From contig PLSZ01000526.1 in assembly GCA_003164305.1 (NCBI GenBank), positions 1 to 8,172 on the forward strand: 8,172 nt of DNA, read 5' to 3'. The translations under genes were made by a program, and so were the position numbers. The notes under the pieces are model-generated. The model was not told the DNA's origin. It searched no databases and was given only the letters and a program-made list of their open reading frames with translations. The stretch's first letter is position 1. Each line of letters starts with the position of its first letter. Below are positions 1 through 6,057 of this stretch, one piece after another. This stretch comes from Acetobacteraceae bacterium. GTDB lineage: Bacteria > Pseudomonadota > Alphaproteobacteria > Acetobacterales > Acetobacteraceae.

Positions 1-85
1 CCGGGACCCGGCGTGGCGGCGGGGGTTGGCGGCGGCGGGCGGGCGGGCGTGCCGGGACGGTGGGACGCTGGCGGCGTTGGGCGGG

Positions 86-132
86 GCGTGGCTGACTCCG
101 ACCCAACCGCGGCGGTAACCCGCCAGCCACGC
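86..132. terminator. Hairpin downstream of the sensor gene, possible terminator
   Basis: A perfect 9-bp inverted repeat, GCGTGGCTG at 86-94 and CAGCCACGC at 124-132, encloses a 29-base loop that contains a smaller ACCG/CGGT stem. It lies one base beyond the TAG stop of the minus-strand sensor gene, so it would form at the 3' end of that transcript. No T-run follows on the minus strand, so a classical intrinsic terminator is not shown. It could instead be a stability or processing hairpin. Confidence 0.4.
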
Positions 133-133
133 T

Positions 134-1765
134 CTACCACTCCGTCGTTTCGTCCGCCGTCTCCGGCTCGGCTTCGGCGCCCAACGGCGGCAAGGTCGCG
201 AGGCCGGCGTTCTCCGGGCCAGCCAACACGATCACGTGGCCGCCGTCGGACACGCCCCGGACATGCATCGTGATCGGCTCGCCATGCGGGCCGATCTGGG
301 TGGGCGGCACGACGGCCTGGCCGGAGGTGTGCAGGATCGTCAGCCGCGTGGCGATCTCCTGCTCGCCCCGCTCGCCTTCCGCGGGGTCGCCGAACACGCC
401 GGCCTCGGCCTGACGGCGCAGCAGGTCCTCGACCGGGGAACCGAGGGCGGCGGCGTCCAGCTTCACGCTGGCGACTTCGGCGAAGCGGGGGTTCCACTGG
501 CGCAACCGCCCCTCCCCGTCCAGGCGAAGCACGCCGTCGGTGGGGCTGCTCATGAGCGTCGCGACCTCCGGCTCGTTCAGCAGCCCGCGGACCCGCGCCA
601 AAGCGAGTTCCTGGCGCGTGTTGGCCAGCGTCAGTTCGGTCCGCTCATGGGTGCGCCGGCGTTGCCGCGCCTCCCGCGTTGTGGCGATGCCCCAGATCAC
701 GATGCCGGCGATGACCAGCACGATGATCGAGCCGACGGCGGCCACCGAGCGTGCCATGGTGGCGAGGCCGGCCAGCGGCTGGATCGCTGAATCGATATCG
801 ACCCCGACGACCACGGCCATGTCGCGGTTGGGAATGCGCTGATAGGCGATGATCCGCGGCACCTGGTCGGTCGGCGACACGCCAGACCAGATGCCGGAGT
901 CGTTCTTGCGAATTTGCTCGACCAGTTCGGACTGCGCGATATCCATGTCCGCGAACTGGGCCGACTTGCCTACGATCGCCTGCAGGCCGCCGCGTTTGAT
1001 GGCGACCAGGCCCACCACGCCGTTCTGGCCCAGATTGGCGCCGGAGAAGAGTTTGGTGATGCCCTCGGAGCGGTAGGAGGCGCCGATGTACCAGCCACGC
1101 GGACGGGCGAGCGGGCGGACGATGTAGGTCAGGAACTGCCGCGCCTCGATCTTGTCGGAACCGCCGGGTATCCGTCCGTCGGGGTTCTTCGTCCCGTCGG
1201 GATCGAACATCTCCAGGCTGCCGTTCGGGTAGGTCACGTAGGCCGAGCCGAAGCCCTGGCCGATGGACTGCGGGATGGTGCCCTGAACGATGATGCCGCG
1301 CTCGTTGGCGATGAAGATGTCGTCGGCGACGCCGGTCAGGGCCAGGAGTTTTTTCCTCCAGCCGGCCAGATCGACCGAGTCGCTGTCGTTTTTCCAATCG
1401 TCCTGGATGATCGCGAGGCTTTGATCGACCAGTTGCAGTTCATCCTGGATCTCGCGCGCCAGCACGAAGGCGACGGACCGGACCTGCTGATCGGTGCGGG
1501 CGCGGATCTCAGTCGCCTGATCGCTGATGGCGCGGTCGGTCAGGGTCCACATCAGGATGATCAGCGCCAGGCTGATGAGGCCGATGGCAGTGAAGGCGAG
1601 CCACTGCATCGGGTCGATGACGATGCCCTGGGAGGAGCGCATCTGCACGAGCGTCGGGGGCGCGCCGCGCATCCCGGTGGAGGAGCGGCGCTTGGAGCGG
1701 CGCCGCTGCGGGAGCGGGGCCGGGGTGATTCGCTGACCACGGGAACGGCTTTGCTTTACGCGCAT
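134..1765 (-). CDS. Two-pass membrane sensor protein, Cache-like plus PAS-like domain, no output domain
   Basis: This 543-residue protein begins with a very basic cytoplasmic tail (residues 1-50, RRRSKRR at 21-27). A transmembrane helix follows at about 55-76, then an extracytoplasmic region of about 260 residues, and a second helix at about 341-362. The extracytoplasmic part starts with a long helix and has double-Cache-like blocks (DDIFIANERGIIVQGT near 148-163, GWYIGASYR near 224-232, PNRDMAVVVGVD near 312-323). A charged, probably coiled-coil linker (363-395) leads to a PAS-like domain at about 400-515 (SSPTDGVLRLDGEGRLRQWN). The protein then ends in an acidic, Pro/Ala-rich tail. This architecture is typical of ligand sensors that feed histidine kinases or diguanylate cyclases, but no HisKA, HATPase, GGDEF, EAL or methyl-accepting segment is present. 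The ATG at 1765 has only a weak upstream AGGGG. Later methionines at residues 32, 42 and 53 have no better site. Ligand and partner are unknown. Confidence 0.75.
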   Translation of the reverse strand: MRVKQSRSRGQRITPAPLPQRRRSKRRSSTGMRGAPPTLVQMRSSQGIVIDPMQWLAFTAIGLISLALIILMWTLTDRAISDQATEIRARTDQQVRSVAFVLAREIQDELQLVDQSLAIIQDDWKNDSDSVDLAGWRKKLLALTGVADDIFIANERGIIVQGTIPQSIGQGFGSAYVTYPNGSLEMFDPDGTKNPDGRIPGGSDKIEARQFLTYIVRPLARPRGWYIGASYRSEGITKLFSGANLGQNGVVGLVAIKRGGLQAIVGKSAQFADMDIAQSELVEQIRKNDSGIWSGVSPTDQVPRIIAYQRIPNRDMAVVVGVDIDSAIQPLAGLATMARSVAAVGSIIVLVIAGIVIWGIATTREARQRRRTHERTELTLANTRQELALARVRGLLNEPEVATLMSSPTDGVLRLDGEGRLRQWNPRFAEVASVKLDAAALGSPVEDLLRRQAEAGVFGDPAEGERGEQEIATRLTILHTSGQAVVPPTQIGPHGEPITMHVRGVSDGGHVIVLAGPENAGLATLPPLGAEAEPETADETTEW

Positions 1766-1892
1766 GAGGACAAGTTACCCCTGCTGATACGCCCATGATA
1801 GCGCATCAAATCCTCCATAATCCTAACCGCCGGAGGGTGCAATGAAACCGGCTCAGGTCGAGGGGGCGGGCCTGGGCGAAATGGCCCTCCCC

Positions 1893-1941
1893 CGTCATGC
1901 CCGGGCTTGACCCGAGCATCCGTGGACGCGACCCGGGCGTC
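1893..1941. repeat. Palindromic intergenic repeat, left arm of a composite element
   Basis: Bases 1897-1919 form a near-perfect palindrome, ATGCCCGGG and CCCGAGCAT around the centre CTTGA, with one mismatched pair. It starts with CGTCAT at 1893. A second small hairpin follows at 1925-1941 (GACGC and GCGTC). The sequence is the approximate reverse complement of the palindrome rebuilt from the two IS flanks (1971-1978 joined to 3325-3344). The two would therefore have bounded a composite inverted-repeat element of about 106 bp before the IS arrived. REP- or MITE-like elements of this look are common in alphaproteobacteria, which I state from recall. Confidence 0.7.
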
Positions 1942-1970
1942 GAAAGTCGCCCTCGGTGCGTGATGCGAGC

Positions 1971-1987
1971 GATCCTCGGCTCGAGGC
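1971..1987. repeat. Left half of a palindromic repeat interrupted by the IS
   Basis: GATCCTCGG followed by CTCGAGGC abuts the left IS end. The first nine bases match the start of the intact palindrome copy at 2703. The last nine (GCTCGAGGC, 1979-1987) match 6 of 9 bases of GGTCAAGCC at 3325-3333 on the other side of the IS. They may be a degenerate 9-bp target duplication. Confidence 0.55.
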
Positions 1988-2007
1988 CACGGCTGTCCGG
2001 TTTAATT
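1988..2007 (+). repeat. Left terminal inverted repeat of the IS
   Basis: The sequence begins CACGGCTGTC and ends GGTTTAATT. It is an exact reverse complement of 3305-3324, and the match stops at both inner edges (T2008 versus G3304). Directly inward lies a small GCAAC/GTTGC hairpin at 2015-2026, which might limit read-in from outside. Confidence 0.85.
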
Positions 2008-2085
2008 TCAGTGTGCAACGGGTTGCGCATGGACTCTACTCGATCCCAGGGAATCGGCGGTTGGCCGCACAGGAGAAAGTCGGCC

Positions 2086-3261
2086 ATGCGTCATCGGAAT
2101 ACCGTCCTGCACAGCGTGCTTGACCAGGTTTCCTGGCCCACGTTCGAACGCCTCGTCGGCAGTCGCAATGCCGACAAGCATGTTCGTTCCCTCAGCACCA
2201 AGACCCAGTTCATCGCGATGGCCTATGGTCAACTGTCCCGCGCCAAGGGCTTGCGAGAGACTGTCACCCAGTTTCGCAGCCAAGGGCCAAAGCTCTACCA
2301 CCTGGGGGCGAGGCCGGTTGCCCTTTCCACCTTGGGGGACGCCAACGCCAAACGCTCCAGCGGGGTGTTCGAGGATCTTTTTAAGGATCTGGTGGCCCGC
2401 GTCGGTCGCCGGGTGCGCGAGGCTTTGGACTGTGCCGTGTATTTGATCGATTCAACCCACCTGCGCCTGAACGCGCGCAGCGCCGAATGGGCCAAATATT
2501 CAGCCGGCGTGTGTGGCGCCAAGGTCCATGTCGTCTACGATCCGGACGCCGATCGGCCGATCTACGCGGCGTTTACCGTGGCCAACGTCAACGACATCAC
2601 GGCGGCGAAAGAGATGCCGATCGAAGCTGGCGCGACTTATGTCTTCGATCTCGGCTACCACGACTACGGCTGGTGGAAGAAAATGGACGACGCCGGCTGC
2701 CGGATCCTCGGGTCAAGCCCAAGGACGACCCGGCTGAAGAAAAACACGCAGCTGACAATCGATCGCGACCGGTTCGTATGGCCCGGTGGACCGATCCTGT
2801 CCGATCGGATCGGTACGCTCCCGGCCCGGCTGGCCGGGAACCGGCGCAATCCGATGCGGGTCGAGATGCGGGAGGTCCAGGTCCGGATCCAGACCGGCAG
2901 GGTCATACGCATCCTCACCAACGACCTGGCCTCGACCGCCCGGGAAATCGCCGATCTCTACAAGCGTCGCTGGGCCATCGAGTTGCATTTCCGTTGGATC
3001 AAGCAGGAACTGAGGATCGAGAAATTTTTCGGTGTCTCGGAAAACGCCGTCCGCACGCAGGTTTATATCGCGCTCATCGTGTTTCTGCTGTTGCGTCTGG
3101 CGCACGGCGCGCAAGCGTCGGTGCCAGCCTTGCTGGAGTTCGTGCGTCTCGTTCGGACTCATTTGATGAGCCGGCGCGATGCGCGGGCTCTCAATGACCC
3201 CGACGAACGACAGCCAAGGTTGCATGAGTGGCCGCGAGCGTTGGACGGGTGCACGGCGTGA
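2086..3261 (+). CDS. IS4-family DDE transposase with an in-frame repeat insertion
   Basis: This 391-residue protein catalyses cut-and-paste movement of the surrounding IS. An N-terminal DUF4372-like region (about 1-75, with STKTQFIAMAYGQL) precedes the RNase H-fold core. The catalytic acids are D122 in LIDSTH, D188 in FDLGYHDYG and E299 in YKRRWAIELHF. The IS4 signature Y292-(2)-R295-(3)-E299-(6)-K306 is complete. The ATG at 2086 is chosen over the upstream in-frame start at 1897 because AGGAGA lies at 2071-2076 and the longer frame would cross the IS end. No frameshift is seen. The oddity is residues about 207-214 (ILGSSPRT), between the second and third catalytic acids. Relatives, as I recall them, read roughly CRIVTRLKKNT there, so about six extra residues have been supplied by a copy of the palindromic repeat. 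Whether the enzyme stays active is unknown. Confidence 0.9.
   Translation: MRHRNTVLHSVLDQVSWPTFERLVGSRNADKHVRSLSTKTQFIAMAYGQLSRAKGLRETVTQFRSQGPKLYHLGARPVALSTLGDANAKRSSGVFEDLFKDLVARVGRRVREALDCAVYLIDSTHLRLNARSAEWAKYSAGVCGAKVHVVYDPDADRPIYAAFTVANVNDITAAKEMPIEAGATYVFDLGYHDYGWWKKMDDAGCRILGSSPRTTRLKKNTQLTIDRDRFVWPGGPILSDRIGTLPARLAGNRRNPMRVEMREVQVRIQTGRVIRILTNDLASTAREIADLYKRRWAIELHFRWIKQELRIEKFFGVSENAVRTQVYIALIVFLLLRLAHGAQASVPALLEFVRLVRTHLMSRRDARALNDPDERQPRLHEWPRALDGCTA
2702..2729. repeat. Palindromic repeat copy inside the transposase gene
   Basis: These 28 bases read GGATCCTCGG, then GTCAAGCCCA, then AGGACGAC. They match the palindrome rebuilt from the IS flanks at all but two positions (CCCG to CCCA, and GGATGAC to GGACGAC). 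The copy is read in frame as RILGSSPRTT and leaves the gene open. Confidence 0.75.
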
Positions 3262-3304
3262 ACACACCGACCAGAGTCAGAGATTCCTATACCAGGTATG
3301 ACCG

Positions 3305-3324
3305 AATTAAACCGGACAGCCGTG
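3305..3324 (-). repeat. Right terminal inverted repeat of the IS
   Basis: The plus strand reads AATTAAACC then GGACAGCCGTG. It is the exact reverse complement of the left end at 1988-2007. Just inside it, 3289-3299 is a short palindrome (ATACC-A-GGTAT) that belongs to the IS tail. Confidence 0.85.
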
Positions 3325-3371
3325 GGTCAAGCCCGAGGATGACGATAAAGTGGGCCGGGGTGACGATAAAG
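3325..3371. repeat. Right half of the interrupted palindrome and short direct repeats
   Basis: GGTCAAGCC at 3325-3333 followed by CGAGGATGACG (3334-3344) completes a palindrome whose left half is at 1971-1978. The 11-mer TGACGATAAAG then occurs twice, at 3340-3350 and 3361-3371, 21 bases apart. Its first nine bases occur again at 7352-7360 ahead of the porin gene. The rest up to the gntR promoter shows no further structure that I can support. Confidence 0.55.
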
Positions 3372-3432
3372 CCAAGGTCGTGCTGCCCGGCGCTTATCCT
3401 GACGCGCGCGGGGGGCAGGCGGCAATCCCGGG

Positions 3433-3462
3433 TTGACGGTCGTGGTATACAAAATCCATAAT
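3433..3462 (+). promoter_or_regulatory. Sigma70-type promoter for the gntR-oxc-frc operon
   Basis: TTGACG at 3433-3438 (5 of 6 to TTGACA) and CATAAT at 3457-3462 (5 of 6 to TATAAT) are separated by 18 bases. The start codon of the regulator is 30 bases downstream of the -10 box. This is the best promoter match I found in the window. It lies about 110 bases from the right IS end and does not depend on the IS. Confidence 0.6.
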
Positions 3463-3465
3463 ACC
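3443..3465. promoter_or_regulatory. Operator-like site overlapping the operon promoter
   Basis: TGGTATACAA at 3443-3452 differs at one position from TGGTATACCA, the core of sites bound by GntR/FCD regulators such as UxuR and ExuR. It lies in the -35/-10 spacer. GGTAT at 3444-3448 also pairs with ATACC at 3461-3465, which covers the end of the -10 box. Placed there, a bound GntR protein would block RNA polymerase, so autorepression relieved by an inducer is the simplest reading. This is inference from position and motif. Confidence 0.5.
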
Positions 3466-3491
3466 TCCCGAGAAGGAAAGCACGCCCACGC

Positions 3492-4232
3492 ATGAGCGAT
3501 CAGCCGCGAAAGCTACCGATCGAGCCGCTGCATGTCAGCGTCGGCCTGCGCGCGCAGGCCTGCGACGCGATCCGGGCCGCCATCATGCGCATGGACATCT
3601 ATGGCCAGCCCGAGGAAATCCGACTCGACGAACGCCAGCTCTGCCAGGACCTGGGGGTCAGCCGCACGCCGATCCGGGAGGCCCTGTCGGTGCTGGAGCA
3701 GGAGGGTTTTGTCCGCTCGATCCCTCGCCGCGGCATCGTCGTGGTGCGCAAGTCGAAGCGCGAAATCGTCGAGATGATCACCGTGTGGGCCGCCATCGAG
3801 AGCATGGCCGCGCGGCTGGCGGCGACGCGCGCGACGGCGGAGGAAATCGCCGGGCTGCGGCACGCGCTGGCGGCGTTCGATGAGGATCCCAGCGGGCATC
3901 TCAGCGAATACTCCGACGCCAACATGGCGTTTCACAAGGCGATCATCCGGTTGGGCGGCGTCGAACTGATGACGGGCATCACCGACACCCTGTTCATCCA
4001 TATGCGGGCGGTGCGCGCGGTGACGATGACGCAGGACAACCGGGCGCGGCGCTCGGTGCGGGATCATCGCGATATCATCGCGGCTCTGGAAGCACGGGAC
4101 GCGGACCGCTCGGAGCGGCTGGTGCGCGAACACACGATGGGGCTGGCCGCCCATGTCGAACGGCACGGTGATTTTCTGGACGTCCGGCCAGCTTCTGGAC
4201 AGAGCGCCGAAGATCGCCGCCAATACGCTTAA
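3492..4232 (+). CDS. GntR-family transcriptional regulator, FadR/FCD subfamily
   Basis: This 246-residue DNA-binding regulator has a winged helix-turn-helix at about 17-87 (recognition region LCQDLGVSRTPIREALSVLEQEGFV at 50-74, wing RRGIVVV). An all-helical FCD effector domain follows at about 92-225. The usual FCD metal-ligand positions are present as N144, H148 (MAFHKA), H192 (RDHRDI) and H214 (REHTMG), with Asn in the Asp/Asn position. Such domains commonly bind carboxylic acids through a metal, so oxalate, formate or a CoA thioester is a plausible inducer. The start at 3492 is preceded by AAGGA at 3473-3477, a long spacing of 14. The gene lies 63 bases upstream of oxc on the same strand and probably shares its transcript. 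It is most likely the local regulator of oxalate catabolism, but its targets are not proven by sequence. Confidence 0.88.
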   Translation: MSDQPRKLPIEPLHVSVGLRAQACDAIRAAIMRMDIYGQPEEIRLDERQLCQDLGVSRTPIREALSVLEQEGFVRSIPRRGIVVVRKSKREIVEMITVWAAIESMAARLAATRATAEEIAGLRHALAAFDEDPSGHLSEYSDANMAFHKAIIRLGGVELMTGITDTLFIHMRAVRAVTMTQDNRARRSVRDHRDIIAALEARDADRSERLVREHTMGLAAHVERHGDFLDVRPASGQSAEDRRQYA

Positions 4233-4263
4233 CGAGAACGAGTTCTTTGGAGGAACGCAGTCC

Positions 4264-4296
4264 ATGTCCACGACAATCGCGCCACGGAGGGTTTGA
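4264..4296 (+). CDS. Ten-codon leader ORF overlapping the oxc start
   Basis: ATG at 4264 opens a frame encoding [10 protein letters not shown] and stops at TGA 4294-4296, sharing its last A with the oxc ATG (TGATG). A strong Shine-Dalgarno, GGAGGAA at 4249-4255, sits at ordinary distance (8 bases) from this ATG, and a second GGAGG at 4286-4290 serves oxc. Ribosomes finishing the mini-ORF would be placed on the oxc start, so translational coupling is plausible. The first 16 bases match the first 16 of oxc at 13 positions, and all three differences are transitions. It may therefore be a relic of a duplicated start site rather than a selected peptide. No regulatory codon run is visible. Confidence 0.45.
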   Translation: MSTTIAPRRV

Positions 4297-6056
4297 TGTC
4301 CGCGGCAATTGAACAAACCACCGACGCGGCCGAGACCGAACTGACCGATGGCTTCCATCTGGTCATCGACGCGCTGAAACTGAACGGGATCAAAACGATC
4401 TATAACGTCCCTGGCATTCCGATCACCGATCTGGGCCGGCTGGCGCAGGCCGAGGGGATGCGCGTCATTTCGTTCCGCCATGAACAGAACGCCGGCAACG
4501 CGGCTGCGATCGCGGGGTATCTCACGAAGTCGCCTGGCGTTTGCCTGACGGTTTCGGCGCCGGGGTTCCTGAACGGGCTGGTGGCGCTGGCCAACGCGAC
4601 GACCAACTGCTTTCCGATGATCCTGATCAGTGGCTCGTCGGAACGCGAGATCGTTGATCTGCAGCAGGGCGATTATGAGGAGATGGATCAGCTCGCCATC
4701 GCGCGGCCGTTGTGCAAGGCGGCGTATCGCGTGCTGCACGCGGCGGATATCGGCATCGGCGTGGCGCGCGCGATCCGGGCGGCGGTGTCGGGGCGGCCGG
4801 GCGGCGTGTATCTCGATTTGCCGGGCAAGTTGTTCGGGCAGGTGATGGAGGCCGAGGCGGGCCGGCGATCGTTGGTAAAGGTGATCGATCCGGCACCGGC
4901 ACAGATACCGGCGCCATCCGCGGTCGAACGGGCGCTGGACGTGCTGAAGGGCGCCAGCCGGCCGTTGATCATTCTTGGCAAAGGCGCGGCTTATGCACAG
5001 GCCGACGAGGATATCCGCGCGCTGGTCGAGAAAAGCGGCATTCCGTTCATTCCAATGAGCATGGCGAAAGGATTGATCCCCGATTTGCATCCGCAATGCG
5101 CCGCCGCGGCCCGTTCGACCGTGCTGCTGGAAAGCGACGTCGTGCTGATGATCGGCGCGCGGCTGAACTGGCTGTTAAGTCATGGCAAGGGGCGGCAATG
5201 GGGACCGCCAGGGTCGAAGAAGTTCATCCAAATCGACATCGAGCCGCGCGAGATGGACAGCAATGTCGAGATCGCCGCGCCCCTGGTGGGCGATATCGGC
5301 TCCTGCGTGGCGGCGTTGCTGCGCGGCATGGGCGACGGATGGATCGCGCCGCCGGCGGCATGGACCGATTCGATACGTGCCAAGAAAGAGTCCAACATCG
5401 CCCGGATGGCCACGCGACTGGGCAAGAACTCGGTGCCGATGGATTATCATTCGGCGCTGCGCGTGCTGCGCGATGTGATCAAGGAACGGCCGGACGCGAT
5501 CCTGGTGAACGAGGGCGCGAACACGCTCGATCAGGCGCGCGGGGTGATCGACATGTATCAGCCGCGCAAGCGGCTGGATGTCGGGACCTGGGGCGTGATG
5601 GGCATCGGCATGGGCTTCGCCATCGCTGCCGCGGTGGAGACCGGGAAGCCGGTGCTGGCAATCGAGGGCGACAGCGCGTTCGGCTTCTCCGGCATGGAGG
5701 TGGAGACGATCTGCCGCTACAATCTGCCCGTCTGCGTCGTGGTGTTCAACAACGACGGCATCTATCGCGGCGACGGCGTGAATACGGGCGGCGGTACCGA
5801 TCCGGCGACGACGGCGTTCGTCAAAGGCGCCCGATACGACCGGATGATCGAGGGGTTCGGCGGGGTCGGCGTCAACGTGACGACGCCGGACGAATTGAAG
5901 CGCGCGGTCGATGCGGCGATGGATTCCGGCAGACCCACGCTCATCAACGCGGAAATCGACCCGGCGGCGGGCAGCGAGAGCGGCAACATCGGCAACCTCA
6001 ATCCGAAAAGCGCCCTCGGTTCGAAAAGTGCCCCGGCGAAGAAAGGAGCAGCATAA
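4296..6056 (+). CDS. oxc: Oxalyl-CoA decarboxylase
   Basis: This 586-residue thiamine-diphosphate enzyme converts oxalyl-CoA to formyl-CoA and CO2 in the cytoplasm. From memory it aligns along its whole length with Oxalobacter formigenes Oxc (568 residues): ELTDGFH near the start, [15 protein letters not shown], the block [32 protein letters not shown], and [14 protein letters not shown]63 in FRHEQ corresponds to the cofactor-activating Glu56. Y127 and E128 correspond to Tyr120 and Glu121, and S562 in ESG to Ser553. The ThDP/metal motif runs from GDS (458-460) to NN (485-486). The central domain (about 200-350) is where the family binds ADP as an activator. ATG 4296 is preferred over the adjacent TTG 4293 because GGAGG (4286-4290) then has 5 bases of spacing. 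The short Lys/Ala/Ser-rich C-terminal tail differs from the Oxalobacter end. One base separates its stop from the frc start, so the two are tightly coupled. Confidence 0.96.
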   Translation: MSAAIEQTTDAAETELTDGFHLVIDALKLNGIKTIYNVPGIPITDLGRLAQAEGMRVISFRHEQNAGNAAAIAGYLTKSPGVCLTVSAPGFLNGLVALANATTNCFPMILISGSSEREIVDLQQGDYEEMDQLAIARPLCKAAYRVLHAADIGIGVARAIRAAVSGRPGGVYLDLPGKLFGQVMEAEAGRRSLVKVIDPAPAQIPAPSAVERALDVLKGASRPLIILGKGAAYAQADEDIRALVEKSGIPFIPMSMAKGLIPDLHPQCAAAARSTVLLESDVVLMIGARLNWLLSHGKGRQWGPPGSKKFIQIDIEPREMDSNVEIAAPLVGDIGSCVAALLRGMGDGWIAPPAAWTDSIRAKKESNIARMATRLGKNSVPMDYHSALRVLRDVIKERPDAILVNEGANTLDQARGVIDMYQPRKRLDVGTWGVMGIGMGFAIAAAVETGKPVLAIEGDSAFGFSGMEVETICRYNLPVCVVVFNNDGIYRGDGVNTGGGTDPATTAFVKGARYDRMIEGFGGVGVNVTTPDELKRAVDAAMDSGRPTLINAEIDPAAGSESGNIGNLNPKSALGSKSAPAKKGAA

Positions 6057-6057
6057 G

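Larger units (their letters stand above)
1766..2085. other. Gene-free stretch: repeat element and left end of the IS
   Basis: This stretch separates the minus-strand sensor from the plus-strand transposase. From left to right it holds the sensor's upstream region (1766 to about 1890, no convincing promoter seen), the first arm of a palindromic repeat (1893-1941), about 30 bases of spacer, the left half of a second palindrome (from 1971), and the left inverted repeat and leader of the IS (1988-2085). An open frame runs through 1897-2085 into the transposase. It crosses repeat and IS-end DNA and is not taken as coding. Confidence 0.7.
1988..3324 (+). mobile_element. IS4-family insertion sequence, about 1.34 kb
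   Basis: The element is bounded by perfect inverted repeats and contains a single transposase gene on the plus strand. About 98 bases lie between its left tip and the gene's start, and 63 between the stop and its right tip. The family call rests on the transposase's DDE residues and its Y-(2)-R-(3)-E-(6)-K signature. The tips could lie one base further out (1987 and 3325), because the matching extends to 21 bp. That extra base may belong to the target. The flanks suggest insertion into the centre of a palindromic repeat with a 9-bp duplication that has since diverged. The exact IS name cannot be given without a database search. Confidence 0.85.

Noticed and set aside
1..80. Coding end of a neighbouring gene in the GGC-rich left edge
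   Set aside because: The sequence is low-complexity and GC-rich, and no frame gives a recognisable protein end.
1897..2085. In-frame 63-residue N-terminal extension of the transposase
   Set aside because: It runs through palindromic repeat DNA and across the IS left end, while a good Shine-Dalgarno marks ATG 2086.
3289..3299. ATACC-A-GGTAT palindrome as a second GntR operator
   Set aside because: It lies within the IS tail, inside the right inverted repeat, so it probably belongs to the element rather than to the oxalate operon.
4293..4295. TTG start for oxc one codon upstream
   Set aside because: It would leave only two bases after GGAGG. ATG 4296 has better spacing.
3513..5096. 527-codon open frame on the minus strand
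   Set aside because: It is antisense to gntR and oxc, both clearly coding, and its Arg/His-rich composition is typical of a shadow frame in high-GC DNA.
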